This document shows, one piece after another, positions 38,314 to 46,840 of a stretch of 64,000 bases of DNA. The notes under the pieces were generated by a model. It was not told the DNA's origin. It worked only from the letters and a program-made list of their open reading frames with translations, and searched no databases. The DNA lies in assembly GCF_004784465.1 (NCBI RefSeq), contig NZ_SRRU01000002.1, forward strand, positions 434,001 to 498,000, read 5' to 3'. Position 1 is the first letter of the stretch; the number at the start of each line of letters is the position of its first letter. The stretch comes from Streptomyces griseoluteus. GTDB lineage: Bacteria; Actinomycetota; Actinomycetes; Streptomycetales; Streptomycetaceae. The translations under genes were made by a program, and so were the position numbers.

Positions 38314-39090
38314 GTGAGCGAGAAGAACCGTGACGGAAAGCGCGACGCCCGCCAGCGCCTGGCCGCCGAGCGCGAGAAGCAGAAGTCCGCGGAGAGGCGC
38401 CGGCGCGCGCTGATCGTCGGCGGCAGTGTCGTCGGCGTGCTGGGCCTCGCCGCGGTGATCGGGGTCATCGCGGCCAACGCGGGCAAGGACAAGGGCAGCA
38501 AGAACGCGGGCCCGGTCGTGGCCCCCTCCGGCGCCCAGGGCAAGGACAGCCTGGCGATCCCGGTGGGCAAGGAGGACGCGAAGTCCACGCTCACGGTCTG
38601 GGAGGACTTCCGCTGCCCCGCCTGCCAGGTCTTCGAGACGCGGTACCGCTCCACGCTGCACGAGCTGACCGACGCGGGCAAGCTCCGGGTCGAGTACCAC
38701 CTGGTCCGGCTGATCGACGGCAACATGGGCGGCACCGGCTCGCTGCACTCGGCCAACGCGGCGGCCTGCGCCCAGGACGCCGGCAAGTTCCGCGACTTCC
38801 ACGACGTGCTGTACCAGAACCAGCCCCGGGAGACCGACGACGCCTTCGCGGACAACGGCAAGCTGATCGACCTCGCGGGCAAGGTCAAGGGCCTCGACAC
38901 GCCCGCGTTCCGCGCGTGTGTGAACGACGGCACCCACAACACCTGGGTGGACCGGTCCCAGAAGGCGTTCGCCTCCGGCGGCTTCGGCGGCACACCGACC
39001 GTGCTGTTCGGGGGGAAGAACATCTACCAGGACCAGTCCATGACCCCCGAGAAGCTCAAGGAGATGGTGGAGAGCGCCGACCGCGGATGA
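38314..39090 (+). CDS. Membrane-anchored DsbA-like thioredoxin-fold protein
   Basis: 258 aa, GTG at 38314 directly after aggaggt. Basic cytoplasmic N-terminus (1-31), one transmembrane helix (32-54), then a thioredoxin-fold domain with CPAC at 101-104 (WEDFRCPACQVFE) and the cis-proline loop GGTPTVLFGGKNIY. Two further cysteines occur in the helical insert (AACAQDAG and FRACVND). Probably a thiol oxidase or reductase for exported proteins. Paralogue of 7714-8538, but with a different active-site dipeptide. Confidence 0.92.
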   Translation: MSEKNRDGKRDARQRLAAEREKQKSAERRRRALIVGGSVVGVLGLAAVIGVIAANAGKDKGSKNAGPVVAPSGAQGKDSLAIPVGKEDAKSTLTVWEDFRCPACQVFETRYRSTLHELTDAGKLRVEYHLVRLIDGNMGGTGSLHSANAAACAQDAGKFRDFHDVLYQNQPRETDDAFADNGKLIDLAGKVKGLDTPAFRACVNDGTHNTWVDRSQKAFASGGFGGTPTVLFGGKNIYQDQSMTPEKLKEMVESADRG

Positions 39091-39174
39091 GGGTTTTTCT
39101 CACCTCCCCGTTATGCACCCGTAGCCCGGCCGCACGGCGACCGTACGGCCCGGCACGGTAGCGTCGGTCCTGCC

Positions 39175-40218
39175 ATGGAACTTGCCTACATTCCCAGTCC
39201 GTCGCGCGGGGTGCTGTACCTCGGCCCCATCCCGCTGCGCGGTTACGCCTTCTGCATCATCATCGGCGTCTTCGTCGCCGTCTGGCTCGGCAACAAGCGC
39301 TGGATCGCGCGGGGCGGCCGTCCGGGCACGGTCGCCGACATCGCGGTGTGGGCCGTGCCCTTCGGCCTCGTCGGCGGCCGGCTCTACCACGTGATCACGG
39401 ACTACGAGCTGTACTTCAGTCCGGGCCGCGACTGGGTGGACGCCTTCAAGGTGTGGGAGGGCGGCCTGGGCATCTGGGGCGCCATCGCCCTCGGCGCGCT
39501 CGGTGCCTGGATCGGCGCCCGCCGCCGGGGCGTGGCCATGCCCGCCTACGCCGACGCCGTCGCCCCCGGCATCGCCTTCGCCCAGGCCATCGGCCGCTGG
39601 GGCAACTGGTTCAACCAGGAGCTGTACGGCCACGAGACCCACCTGCCCTGGGCCCTGCACATCACCTCCTCCGAGGGCGGCCGGGTACCGGGCTACTACC
39701 ACCCGACCTTCCTCTACGAGTCGCTGTGGTGCGTGGGCGTCGGCTTTCTGGTCATCTGGGCCGACCGCCGCTTCAAGCTGGGCCACGGCCGCGCCTTCGC
39801 GCTGTACGTCGCCGCGTACTGCACGGGCCGCGCGTGGATCGAGTACATGCGGGTGGACGACGCCCACCACATCCTGGGTGTCCGGCTGAACGTCTGGACC
39901 GCCCTCGTGGTGTTCCTGCTCGCGGTGACCTACCTGGTGCTCTCCGCCCGGTGCCGTCCGGGCCGGGAGACAGTGGTCGAGCAGGGTGCCCCGGGCGATC
40001 CGGACGCCGGTGAGGCCGAGGCGGACGCGGATGACGGTGAGACCAAGGCCGAGGCCAAGGACGCGAAGGCCGATGCGACCGAGCCGGAAAAGGCCGAGAA
40101 GGCAGAGAAGGCCGAGAAGGCCGAGAAGGCCGAACCCGAGTCCGGGTCGGAGACCGAGTCCGGGCCCGATGCCAAGGCCGGGATCAAGGACACCGCCGAC
40201 TCCGGCAAGAAGGGCTGA
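39175..40218 (+). CDS. lgt: Prolipoprotein diacylglyceryl transferase
   Basis: 347 aa, ATG at 39175. Integral membrane enzyme that adds diacylglyceryl to the lipobox Cys of prolipoproteins, before LspA acts. GRLYHVITDYELY, AIGRWGNWFNQELYG (the Lgt signature) and RAWIEYMRVDDAHHILGVRLN are intact. The enzyme core ends near residue 262; the rest is an acidic, disordered cytoplasmic tail ending in five perfect KAE repeats (306-320). The tail is not needed for the family fold. Confidence 0.96.
   Translation: MELAYIPSPSRGVLYLGPIPLRGYAFCIIIGVFVAVWLGNKRWIARGGRPGTVADIAVWAVPFGLVGGRLYHVITDYELYFSPGRDWVDAFKVWEGGLGIWGAIALGALGAWIGARRRGVAMPAYADAVAPGIAFAQAIGRWGNWFNQELYGHETHLPWALHITSSEGGRVPGYYHPTFLYESLWCVGVGFLVIWADRRFKLGHGRAFALYVAAYCTGRAWIEYMRVDDAHHILGVRLNVWTALVVFLLAVTYLVLSARCRPGRETVVEQGAPGDPDAGEAEADADDGETKAEAKDAKADATEPEKAEKAEKAEKAEKAEPESGSETESGPDAKAGIKDTADSGKKG
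40090..40134 (+). repeat. Five 9-bp tandem units in the lgt tail
   Basis: Five units of aaggccgag (with single-base variants aaggcagag and aaggccgaa) encode (Lys-Ala-Glu)x5, residues 306-320 of Lgt. The unit keeps the frame, so copy number could vary between strains without breaking the gene. Confidence 0.85.
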
Positions 40219-40233
40219 CGCCGGCCCCGTACG

Positions 40234-40278
40234 CACGCCGCAGGGCGCCCGGAACTCTGCCGGGCGCCCTGCGGCGTG
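40234..40278. terminator. Bidirectional hairpin between lgt and the CoA lyase gene
   Basis: 19-bp perfect arms (cacgccgcagggcgcccgg and its complement) with a 7-nt loop lie between two convergent stops; the CoA lyase stop is 2 bp from the stem. Confidence 0.85.
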
Positions 40279-40279
40279 T

Positions 40280-41086
40280 TCAGGCCCCGCCCGCCATCGA
40301 CAGGATGCGCTGCGCCTGCGCCACCGCCGCCGCGTCGATGAAGCGGCCGTCCGGGAGGGCGAGGGCGCCCTGCTCGGCGGCCGCCGCCTTCAGCACCGTC
40401 TCCGCCTCCGCCACCTCCTCCGGGGTGGGGAGGTAGGCCCGCGCGATCACCGGGAGCTGGCGGGGATGGATCGCGGCGCGGCCCACGAAGCCCAGCGCGC
40501 GGCCGTGGGCGCAGGACGCGGCGAGCCCGTCCAGGTCCCGTACGTCGGGATGCACCGACTGGGGCGGCGGGGCCAGGCCGGCCGCGCGGGCGGCCACCAC
40601 CACGCGGGAACGGCACCAGTCCAGGCCCGCGTCGGCCCGTACCCCGAGGTCGGAGCGGAGGTCGGCCTCGCCGAGGGAGAGGCCGCGCAGCGAGGGGTGG
40701 GCGGTGGCGATGGCGTAGGCGTGCTCGATGGCGAGGGCGGACTCCAGCAGCGCGTACAGCGGGAGCGCGGTCACCTCCGCGGTACGGCGGATCTGCTCCG
40801 GAACGCCCACCTTGGGCAGCCGCAGCCCGGAGGCGCCCGGCAGCGCGGCCAGGGCGGCGAGGTCGGCCGCCGCCCAGGGTCCTCCGGGGCCGTTGACGCG
40901 GACGTGGACCGGGACCGGCTGGGGGTCCGCGAGCCGCTCGGCGGTGGCCGCGCGGGCGTACTCCTTGCGGTCGGGGGCGACCGCGTCCTCCAGGTCGATC
41001 ACCACCACGTCGGCGCCCGCCGCGAGCGCCTTGTCCACCACCCGCGGCCGGTCGCCGGGGACGTAGAGCCAGGTCAGCGGGGTCAC
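40280..41086 (-). CDS. HpcH/HpaI (CitE-like) CoA ester lyase
   Basis: 268 aa, GTG at 41086 overlapping the stop of the CoA-transferase gene (GTGA). TIM-barrel lyase: WLYVPGDRPRVVDKALAAGADVVVIDLEDAVAPDRK is the CitE/MCL start, with the Glu-Asp metal ligands in IDLEDAV; LLESALAIEHAYAIA and GRAAIHPRQLPVI follow. Relatives cleave citramalyl-, malyl- or citryl-CoA. Last gene of the seven-gene ARH operon; no citF-type subunits are present, so its substrate is probably a free CoA ester made by the neighbouring transferase. Confidence 0.9.
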   Translation of the reverse strand: MTPLTWLYVPGDRPRVVDKALAAGADVVVIDLEDAVAPDRKEYARAATAERLADPQPVPVHVRVNGPGGPWAAADLAALAALPGASGLRLPKVGVPEQIRRTAEVTALPLYALLESALAIEHAYAIATAHPSLRGLSLGEADLRSDLGVRADAGLDWCRSRVVVAARAAGLAPPPQSVHPDVRDLDGLAASCAHGRALGFVGRAAIHPRQLPVIARAYLPTPEEVAEAETVLKAAAAEQGALALPDGRFIDAAAVAQAQRILSMAGGA

Positions 41087-42297
41087 AGCGCACCCTCCTC
41101 GCGCAGCGCGCCGATCTCGGCGGGGCCGAGGCCCAGCTCGGTGAGGACCGCGTCGGTGTCGGCACCGTGCCCGCGCCCGGCCCAGCGGATCGCGCCGGGG
41201 GTCGCGGAGAGCCGGAAGAGCACGTTCTGCATGCGCAGCGGGCCGAGGTCGGGGTCGGCCACGGTGGTGACCGTGTCCAGCGCCAGGTACTGGGGGTCCT
41301 CGAACACGTCCCGTACGTCCTGCACCGGGGCGATCGCCGCCTCCGCCTTCTCGAAGGCGGCCAGCACCTCGTCACGGGGGCGGGCGGCGATCCAGTTCCC
41401 GACCGCCTCGTCCAGTTCGTCGGCGTGCGCGGCCCGCTGCACACCGGTGGCGAACCAGGGCTCGTCGATCATTTCCGGACGGCCCACCAGGCGCATCACC
41501 CGTTCCGCCACCGACTGCGCGGAGGTGGAGACCGCGACCCAGGAGCCGTCCAGGGTGCGGTAGGTGTTGCGCGGGGCGTTGTTCGCGGACCGGTTGCCGG
41601 TGCGCTCCTGGACGTAGCCGAGCTGGTCGTACCAGGTCGGCTGGGGGCCCAGCATGGCGAGCATCGGCTCGATGATCGCCATGTCCACCACTTGTCCGGC
41701 GCCGGTGTGCTGCCGGGCGGCCAGCGCGGTGAGCACGGCGTACGAGGTGGCCAGGGCGGCGACGGAGTCCGCGAGCCCGAAGGGCGGCAGGGTCGGGGGC
41801 GCCTCCGGCTCGCCGGTGAGGGCGGCGAAGCCGCTCATCGCCTCGGCCAGCGTGCCGAAGCCCGGCCGGTGCGCGTAGGGGCCGAACTGGCCGAAGGCGG
41901 TGACCCGCGCCAGCACCAGCCGGGGGTTGGCCGCCGAAAGCTCCGGCCAGCCCAGGTCCCACTTCTCCAGGGTGCCGGGGCGGAAGTTCTCGATCACCAC
42001 GTCGGCGGTGGCGGCGAGCCTCAGCAGGGTGTCCCGGCCGCCGGGGCGGGACAGGTCCAGGGTGATGGTCCGCTTGTTGCGGCCGAGCATCTTCCACCAC
42101 AGTCCGATGCCGTCCTTGGCCGGGCCGTGCCCGCGGGACGGGTCGGGCCGCAGCGGATGCTCGACCTTGATCACCTCGGCGCCGAAGTCACCGAGCATGG
42201 TGGCGGCCAGCGGACCGGCGAACAGGGTGGCCAGGTCCAGCACCCGCAGGCCGTCCAGCGGCGGGCGGGTGGCGTCGTCGGGGCGGTCGGCGCTCAT
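41083..42297 (-). CDS. CaiB/BaiF (class III) CoA-transferase
   Basis: 404 aa, ATG at 42297 overlapping the kinase stop (ATGA). LRVLDLATLFAGPLAATMLGDFGAEVIKVEHPLRPDPSR is the family start; GRNKRTITLDLSRPGGRDTLLRLAATADVVIENFRPGTL includes the CoA-binding part. Class III transferases move CoA between carboxylic acids through aspartyl-CoA. With the lyase that follows it could activate and split a C4-C6 acid. Substrate unknown. Confidence 0.93.
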   Translation of the reverse strand: MSADRPDDATRPPLDGLRVLDLATLFAGPLAATMLGDFGAEVIKVEHPLRPDPSRGHGPAKDGIGLWWKMLGRNKRTITLDLSRPGGRDTLLRLAATADVVIENFRPGTLEKWDLGWPELSAANPRLVLARVTAFGQFGPYAHRPGFGTLAEAMSGFAALTGEPEAPPTLPPFGLADSVAALATSYAVLTALAARQHTGAGQVVDMAIIEPMLAMLGPQPTWYDQLGYVQERTGNRSANNAPRNTYRTLDGSWVAVSTSAQSVAERVMRLVGRPEMIDEPWFATGVQRAAHADELDEAVGNWIAARPRDEVLAAFEKAEAAIAPVQDVRDVFEDPQYLALDTVTTVADPDLGPLRMQNVLFRLSATPGAIRWAGRGHGADTDAVLTELGLGPAEIGALREEGAL

Positions 42298-43187
42298 GCG
42301 GTGTACTGCGCCTCGATCTCGGGGCGGTACGGCATCGACGCCGACGCGCCCTCCCGCTGCACCGACAGCGCGGCCGCGGCCGCCGCCCAGGACAGTGCCT
42401 CCCGCAGCGGCTTCTCCTCGGCGACGGCGACCGCGTACGCCCCGGCGAAGGTGTCGCCCGCGCCGGTGGAGTCGATCGCGGCGACCTGGTGCGCGGGCAC
42501 CGCGAGCGGCTCGGTGTCGCGGGACACGTACAGCACGCCCGCCTCGCCCAGGGTGAGGACGACCTCCGGCACCAGGTCGAGCAGGCCGACGGCGGCGTCG
42601 AGGGGGTCGGTGCGGCCGGTGAGGGTGACGGCCTCGTACTCGTTGGGGACCAGCACGTCGGTCACGCTCAGCAGCTCCTCCGGCAGCGGCTGGGCGGGGG
42701 AGGGGGTGAGGACCGTACGGACGCCGTGGCGCCGCGCGGCCTCCGCGCCCGCGATCACGGCCGGGAGCGGTACTTCGAGCTGGAGCAGCAGGGCGTCGGC
42801 GGAGGCGATCAGGCCCTCGTCGCCGGGGGAGAGGTGGTCGACGGTGCCGTTGGCGCCGGGGACCACGACGATGGCGTTGTTGCCCTCGTCGTCCACCACG
42901 ATGTGCGCTGTGCCGGACGGGCCCTCCACCGTGCGGAGGAAGTCGGTGTCCACACCGGAGTGTTCGAGGTTGTCGCGGAGCCGGACGCCGTACGCGTCGT
43001 TGCCGACCGCGCCGATCAGCGACACCGTGGCGCCCGCGCGGGCGGCGGCCATCGCCTGGTTGGCGCCCTTGCCGCCGGGGATGGTGCGGAACTCCCGGCC
43101 GGTGACGGTCTCGCCGCGCTGCGGGGCCCGGGCGACATAGGTGACGAGGTCCATGTTCGTGCTGCCGAGCACGACGATGTGGGTCAT
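42294..43187 (-). CDS. rbsK: Ribokinase (PfkB family)
   Basis: 297 aa, ATG at 43187 overlapping the stop of the upstream ARH gene (ATGA). VVLGSTNMDLV and IPGGKGANQAMAAARAG (38-45 GGKGANQA) are ribokinase N-terminal motifs; AIDSTGAGDTFAGAYA contains the catalytic Asp245 and anion hole. It most likely phosphorylates ribose to ribose-5-phosphate, though related kinases act on nucleosides. Its place behind four ADP-ribose-type hydrolases suggests it recycles ribose or a ribosyl product from them. Confidence 0.9.
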   Translation of the reverse strand: MTHIVVLGSTNMDLVTYVARAPQRGETVTGREFRTIPGGKGANQAMAAARAGATVSLIGAVGNDAYGVRLRDNLEHSGVDTDFLRTVEGPSGTAHIVVDDEGNNAIVVVPGANGTVDHLSPGDEGLIASADALLLQLEVPLPAVIAGAEAARRHGVRTVLTPSPAQPLPEELLSVTDVLVPNEYEAVTLTGRTDPLDAAVGLLDLVPEVVLTLGEAGVLYVSRDTEPLAVPAHQVAAIDSTGAGDTFAGAYAVAVAEEKPLREALSWAAAAAALSVQREGASASMPYRPEIEAQYTA

Positions 43188-44548
43188 GGGCGGGTCGCCT
43201 CCAGGTGGGTGAGTCGGGCGAGGGTGTCGAAACCGGTGCCGTCGAAGTCGGCGACCGTGCTGGCGAGCCGGTTCTTCAGCGGGGCCCGCCAGCGCTCGGG
43301 CAGCGCGTCGGGGGCGGCCGCCAGGAGACCCGCGACGCAGCCGGCCGTGGCGCCGTTGGAGTCGGTGTCCCACCCGCCCGACACCGCCCGGCAGACCGAG
43401 CCGGTGAAGTCGCCGTCGGCGTGGGTGAGGGCGGCGGCGATCAGGGCGGTGTTGGGCAGGGCATGCACCCAGTGGTGGCCGGGGCCGTGCAGGGCGTGCA
43501 GGGCGTCCACCACGTCGTCGAAGTCCTCGTGCTCCGCGGCCAGTCGCACGGCGTGGGTCACGGCGCGGGCCAGCCGGGAGGCGGGCGGGACCACCGTGAG
43601 GCCGGTGCGCAGACAGGCGTGCACGTCCTGGGTGCCGGTGGTGGCGGCGGCGACGACGGCGGACGCGAACATCGCGGCGTGCACGCCGGTGGAGGTGTGG
43701 GTGAGGACCGCGTCTCGGTGTGCCTGCGCGGCGGCCGCCCCCGGATCGCCCGCGTTGGTCCAGCCGTGCACGTCGGCCCGGATCAGGGCGCCGATCCACT
43801 CCCGGAACGGGTTGCGGAACCGGGCGGTGTGCGGGGGCTCGACCCCGGCGAGGAGGTTGCGCAGGGCGACGCGCTCGGCGGTGAAGGCCCGGCCGGGCGG
43901 GAGTTCGTCCAGCCAGAGCCGGGCCACGTCGTCGGTGGTGAAGGCGCGGCCGTGGCGGCGGAGCAGGAGCAGGCCCAGGAGGGGGTAGTTGAGGTCGTCG
44001 TCCTCCGGCATCCCGTCGATGTTCTCGGCCAGCGAGGTCGGGGCGGAACGGCGGTTCCAGGGGTGCCGGGCGAGCAGGTCCCCGGGCACGCCCTTAGCGG
44101 TGAACCACGTGGTCAGCGGCCAGTTGCCGGTGGCGCGGGCCAGCTCCCGGATACCGTCCAGCGGGAGCTTCTCCACCGGCTTGCCGAGCAGGCAGCCGAC
44201 GGCCCGGCCCAGCCAGGCGGCCTCCAGCGCCTCCGGCTCGGGGGCGGTGCGCCGGGCGGGGGAGGCGGGCCAGTCGGGGCACAGGGCCGTGATCCGGTCC
44301 AGGGCGGTCGGCTCCAGCTCGGCCAGGTCGCTGGGCAGCTCGGCCAGTTCGTCCAGCAGGTCCTCGGCAAGCAGCCGCAGGTAGCGGGAGACGGGCTCCG
44401 GTGAGGCTCCGGCGCGCTCGGGGGCGTCCGCGCCGCCCGCCGCGCGCCAGCGCGCCTCGATCCGGGTGGCGTCGCGGCCGTCCAGGCGGGCCTGGCGCAG
44501 CTCGTGGCCGACCAGGTCCTCGGGCTGCACCCAGGTCAGTCGCAGCAT
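43184..44548 (-). CDS. ADP-ribosylglycohydrolase family protein, long N-terminus
   Basis: 454 aa from the ATG at 44548, overlapping the upstream ARH gene by 13 bp. About 105 N-terminal residues (charged, helical; LRLTWVQPEDLVGHELRQARLDG) precede an ARH domain. The first box reads AVGCLLGKPVEKLP, with Cys in place of the usual Asp of GDxxG; the metal box is PEDDDLNY (181-188); the second metal box GGWDTDSNGATAGCVAGLL is complete (Asp394, Asp396, Ser397). This subtype, with EDDDxNY and WDTDSN, differs from classical ARH1/DraG and may hydrolyse another ribosyl bond. Confidence 0.87.
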   Translation of the reverse strand: MLRLTWVQPEDLVGHELRQARLDGRDATRIEARWRAAGGADAPERAGASPEPVSRYLRLLAEDLLDELAELPSDLAELEPTALDRITALCPDWPASPARRTAPEPEALEAAWLGRAVGCLLGKPVEKLPLDGIRELARATGNWPLTTWFTAKGVPGDLLARHPWNRRSAPTSLAENIDGMPEDDDLNYPLLGLLLLRRHGRAFTTDDVARLWLDELPPGRAFTAERVALRNLLAGVEPPHTARFRNPFREWIGALIRADVHGWTNAGDPGAAAAQAHRDAVLTHTSTGVHAAMFASAVVAAATTGTQDVHACLRTGLTVVPPASRLARAVTHAVRLAAEHEDFDDVVDALHALHGPGHHWVHALPNTALIAAALTHADGDFTGSVCRAVSGGWDTDSNGATAGCVAGLLAAAPDALPERWRAPLKNRLASTVADFDGTGFDTLARLTHLEATRP

Positions 44549-45720
44549 GCCTGGCCTCCCAGCGCGGCGAACGCCCGCTCGTGCGCCCGGCGCCGTTCGG
44601 TGTCCCGGACGAAGACCTCGCGGGCGACCTCGGTCAGCTCGCGGGCCGGGGCCCACAGGTCCAGGCGGCTCGCCTCGGCGACCGTCTTCGCCCACTCCTC
44701 GGGCACCGGCGAGCCGAGCGCGCCCGCGAGAGCGCCGGCCATGGTGGCGATCGAGTCGCAGTCCCTGCCGTAGTTGACCGCGCCGAGTACCGCGTGCCGC
44801 ACGTCGCCGCCGGCGACCACCAGCATGCCGAGTGCGACGGGGAGTTCCTCGATCGAGTGCAGCCGGGAGGGGCGGCGGGCGCCGAGCGAGGGGGCGCGGT
44901 AGTCGGGGCCGACGGTGTCGTACGGGGCGACCGCCCGGCGCAGCGGGAGCAGCGCCGACTCGAAGTCCCCGTGTCCGGCGGCCACTTCGCAGACCTTCTC
45001 GACGGCCTCGCGGGTGCCGTCCTTGGCCAGCTCCAGGCAGGCGGCCACCACCGAGTCCGGGGTCGCGCCCGGCGCGCAGGCCGCGGCCACGGCGGCCGCG
45101 AACACCCCGGCGGCTTCCCGGCCGTACGACGACTGGTGGGCGCCGGCGACGTCCAGCGCCTCGGCGTAGGCACCCGCCGGGTTGGCCGCGTTGACCAGGC
45201 CGACCGGGGCCATGTACATCGCCGCACCGCAGTTGACGATGTTGCCGGTGCCCGCCTCACGCGGGTCCACGTGCCCGTACGCGATCCGGGCCACCAGCCA
45301 CTTCTCCGCGAGGAAGATCCGCTGCAGCGGCAGCGCCTCCGCCTCCAGCTCGGGAATCCAGCGCGGCTCGGTCATCAGGTCCGGCACCAGGTGCTCCGCG
45401 ACGGCGTACGCGTCGAGGTGGTCCCGGACGCGGGCGTAGACCCGGATCAGCGCGTGCGTCATCAGGGTGTCGTCGGTGACGTGCCCGTCACCCTTGTGGT
45501 ACGGCGCGATCGGGCGGGCGGTGCGCCAGTCGTCACCGTTCCAGGGGCCGACGATCCCGTGCACCCGTCCGCCGTGGCGCTCCACGATCTGGTCCGGGCT
45601 GTAGCCCTCCACCGGTCCGCCGAGCGCGTCGCCCACGGCGGCTCCGAGCAGGGCGCCGGTGATCCGTTCGTCCAGGCCGATTCCACCGGAATTTGAGATT
45701 TCATCACTTTTCGGCGTCAT
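44536..45720 (-). CDS. ADP-ribosylglycohydrolase family protein, complete active site
   Basis: 394 aa, ATG at 45720, 7 bp after the previous gene. Classical ARH/DraG boxes: LLGAAVGDALGGPVEG (24-39), TDDT at 82-85, and NYGRDCDSIATMAGALAGALG with Asp320, Asp322, Ser323. Both halves of the two-metal site are therefore intact and hydrolysis of an N- or O-linked ADP-ribose is plausible. The first 14 codons are unusually AT-rich for this genome (aaa, agt, gat, gaa, tca, aat). Confidence 0.92.
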   Translation of the reverse strand: MTPKSDEISNSGGIGLDERITGALLGAAVGDALGGPVEGYSPDQIVERHGGRVHGIVGPWNGDDWRTARPIAPYHKGDGHVTDDTLMTHALIRVYARVRDHLDAYAVAEHLVPDLMTEPRWIPELEAEALPLQRIFLAEKWLVARIAYGHVDPREAGTGNIVNCGAAMYMAPVGLVNAANPAGAYAEALDVAGAHQSSYGREAAGVFAAAVAAACAPGATPDSVVAACLELAKDGTREAVEKVCEVAAGHGDFESALLPLRRAVAPYDTVGPDYRAPSLGARRPSRLHSIEELPVALGMLVVAGGDVRHAVLGAVNYGRDCDSIATMAGALAGALGSPVPEEWAKTVAEASRLDLWAPARELTEVAREVFVRDTERRRAHERAFAALGGQACCD

Positions 45721-45727
45721 GCCCGCA

Positions 45728-46840
45728 TCATCCCTCTGCTCGGGTCCGTTGGGTGGCTTCCAGCAGCCCGGCGAGTTCCACCAGATCGGTGCCGGTCAGC
45801 CGGGGCAGCGCACAGCCGGAGAGGGTCCTGCAGGACTGCCGCCACGCCTCCGGTACGGACTCCCCGCCGCCCAGCGCCCCGCAGAGCGCCCCCGCGAGCG
45901 CGGGCGCGGAGTCCGCGACGCGGGAGAGGCAGGCGGCGGCCGGTACCGCCTCCGCGATCCGCCCGGCCGCCGCGAGGGTCAGCGCCAGCGCCACCGGGAC
46001 GGTCTCGGCGGCGGCGATGCCGTAGCTGTAGACGTGGTCCACGATCTGGTGCTCCAGCAGGGGGACCAGGGCGAACGCGGTGTCCGTGGCGGTCACCAGG
46101 GCCAGCGCGTGCCGGGCGTTGCGGCCGATCTCGGTGCCCTCGGGCAGCTCGTCCAGCGCGGCCGCCACACACGCGTCCGCACTCGCGCCGGACAGGGCGG
46201 TGGCCAGCGCCGCCGCCATCGCCCGCGCGCCGTGCACCCCGTCGCCGTCCTGGGTGTAGCGGGCGTCGAACTCCGCGAGGCCGGCGGCGCGCGCCGGATC
46301 GCCGGGGTGGGCGACGGCCAGCACGCAGGCGCGTACGCAGGCCGCGTCGTCGAAGTAGTGCGGGTTGTCGTGGCCGGTGGCGGGCGGGCGCAGACCGGCG
46401 GCGAGGTTGCCGAGCCCGGCGCGCACCGAGATGCGGGCGCGCAGGGGGAGTACGGCCGACTCGATCTCCGGCGCGCGTTCGGCCGCCGCCGCCACCTCGG
46501 AGGCCACGGCGGTCCAGGTCAGGTCGATCGCGGCGCGTATCCGGCGGTCCCGGCTGAGGTCGCCGAGCACGTCGTCCCCGGCCCGCAGGACGGCCTCCGC
46601 CGCGAACGCCGCCCACTCCGCGTCGTCGGAGGGGCCGAGGCGGAGGGGCTCCGGGGGCTGGTTCAGCGCGATGGGCACCGGCAGCGTGGTGGTGGCGTTC
46701 TGCTCGGCGAAGGTGTCCAGCTCGCGAGTGAGCCGCCGCGTCCACTCCGGCATCCGGGCCGCCCGGTGCCGGGCGGCGGGCCAGCCCGCCGCGTCCCCGG
46801 CGGCGAGCCCCAGCAGCAGCCCCTCGATCCGCCCGGTCAC
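45728..46840 (-). CDS. ADP-ribosylglycohydrolase-like protein with a degenerate site
   Basis: 370 aa, GTG at 46840 overlapping the upstream ARH stop (GTGA); the open frame continuing upstream is a shadow. GLAAGDAAGWPAARHR matches the first ARH box, but the usual TDDT reads SDDA (71-74), and the second box reads SRVADSAPALAGALCGALGG, so the first of the two conserved Asp residues is Val308 while Asp310 and Ser311 remain. Metal binding should be weakened. It may be a non-catalytic partner of its neighbours or have drifted in function. Confidence 0.85.
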   Translation of the reverse strand: MTGRIEGLLLGLAAGDAAGWPAARHRAARMPEWTRRLTRELDTFAEQNATTTLPVPIALNQPPEPLRLGPSDDAEWAAFAAEAVLRAGDDVLGDLSRDRRIRAAIDLTWTAVASEVAAAAERAPEIESAVLPLRARISVRAGLGNLAAGLRPPATGHDNPHYFDDAACVRACVLAVAHPGDPARAAGLAEFDARYTQDGDGVHGARAMAAALATALSGASADACVAAALDELPEGTEIGRNARHALALVTATDTAFALVPLLEHQIVDHVYSYGIAAAETVPVALALTLAAAGRIAEAVPAAACLSRVADSAPALAGALCGALGGGESVPEAWRQSCRTLSGCALPRLTGTDLVELAGLLEATQRTRAEG

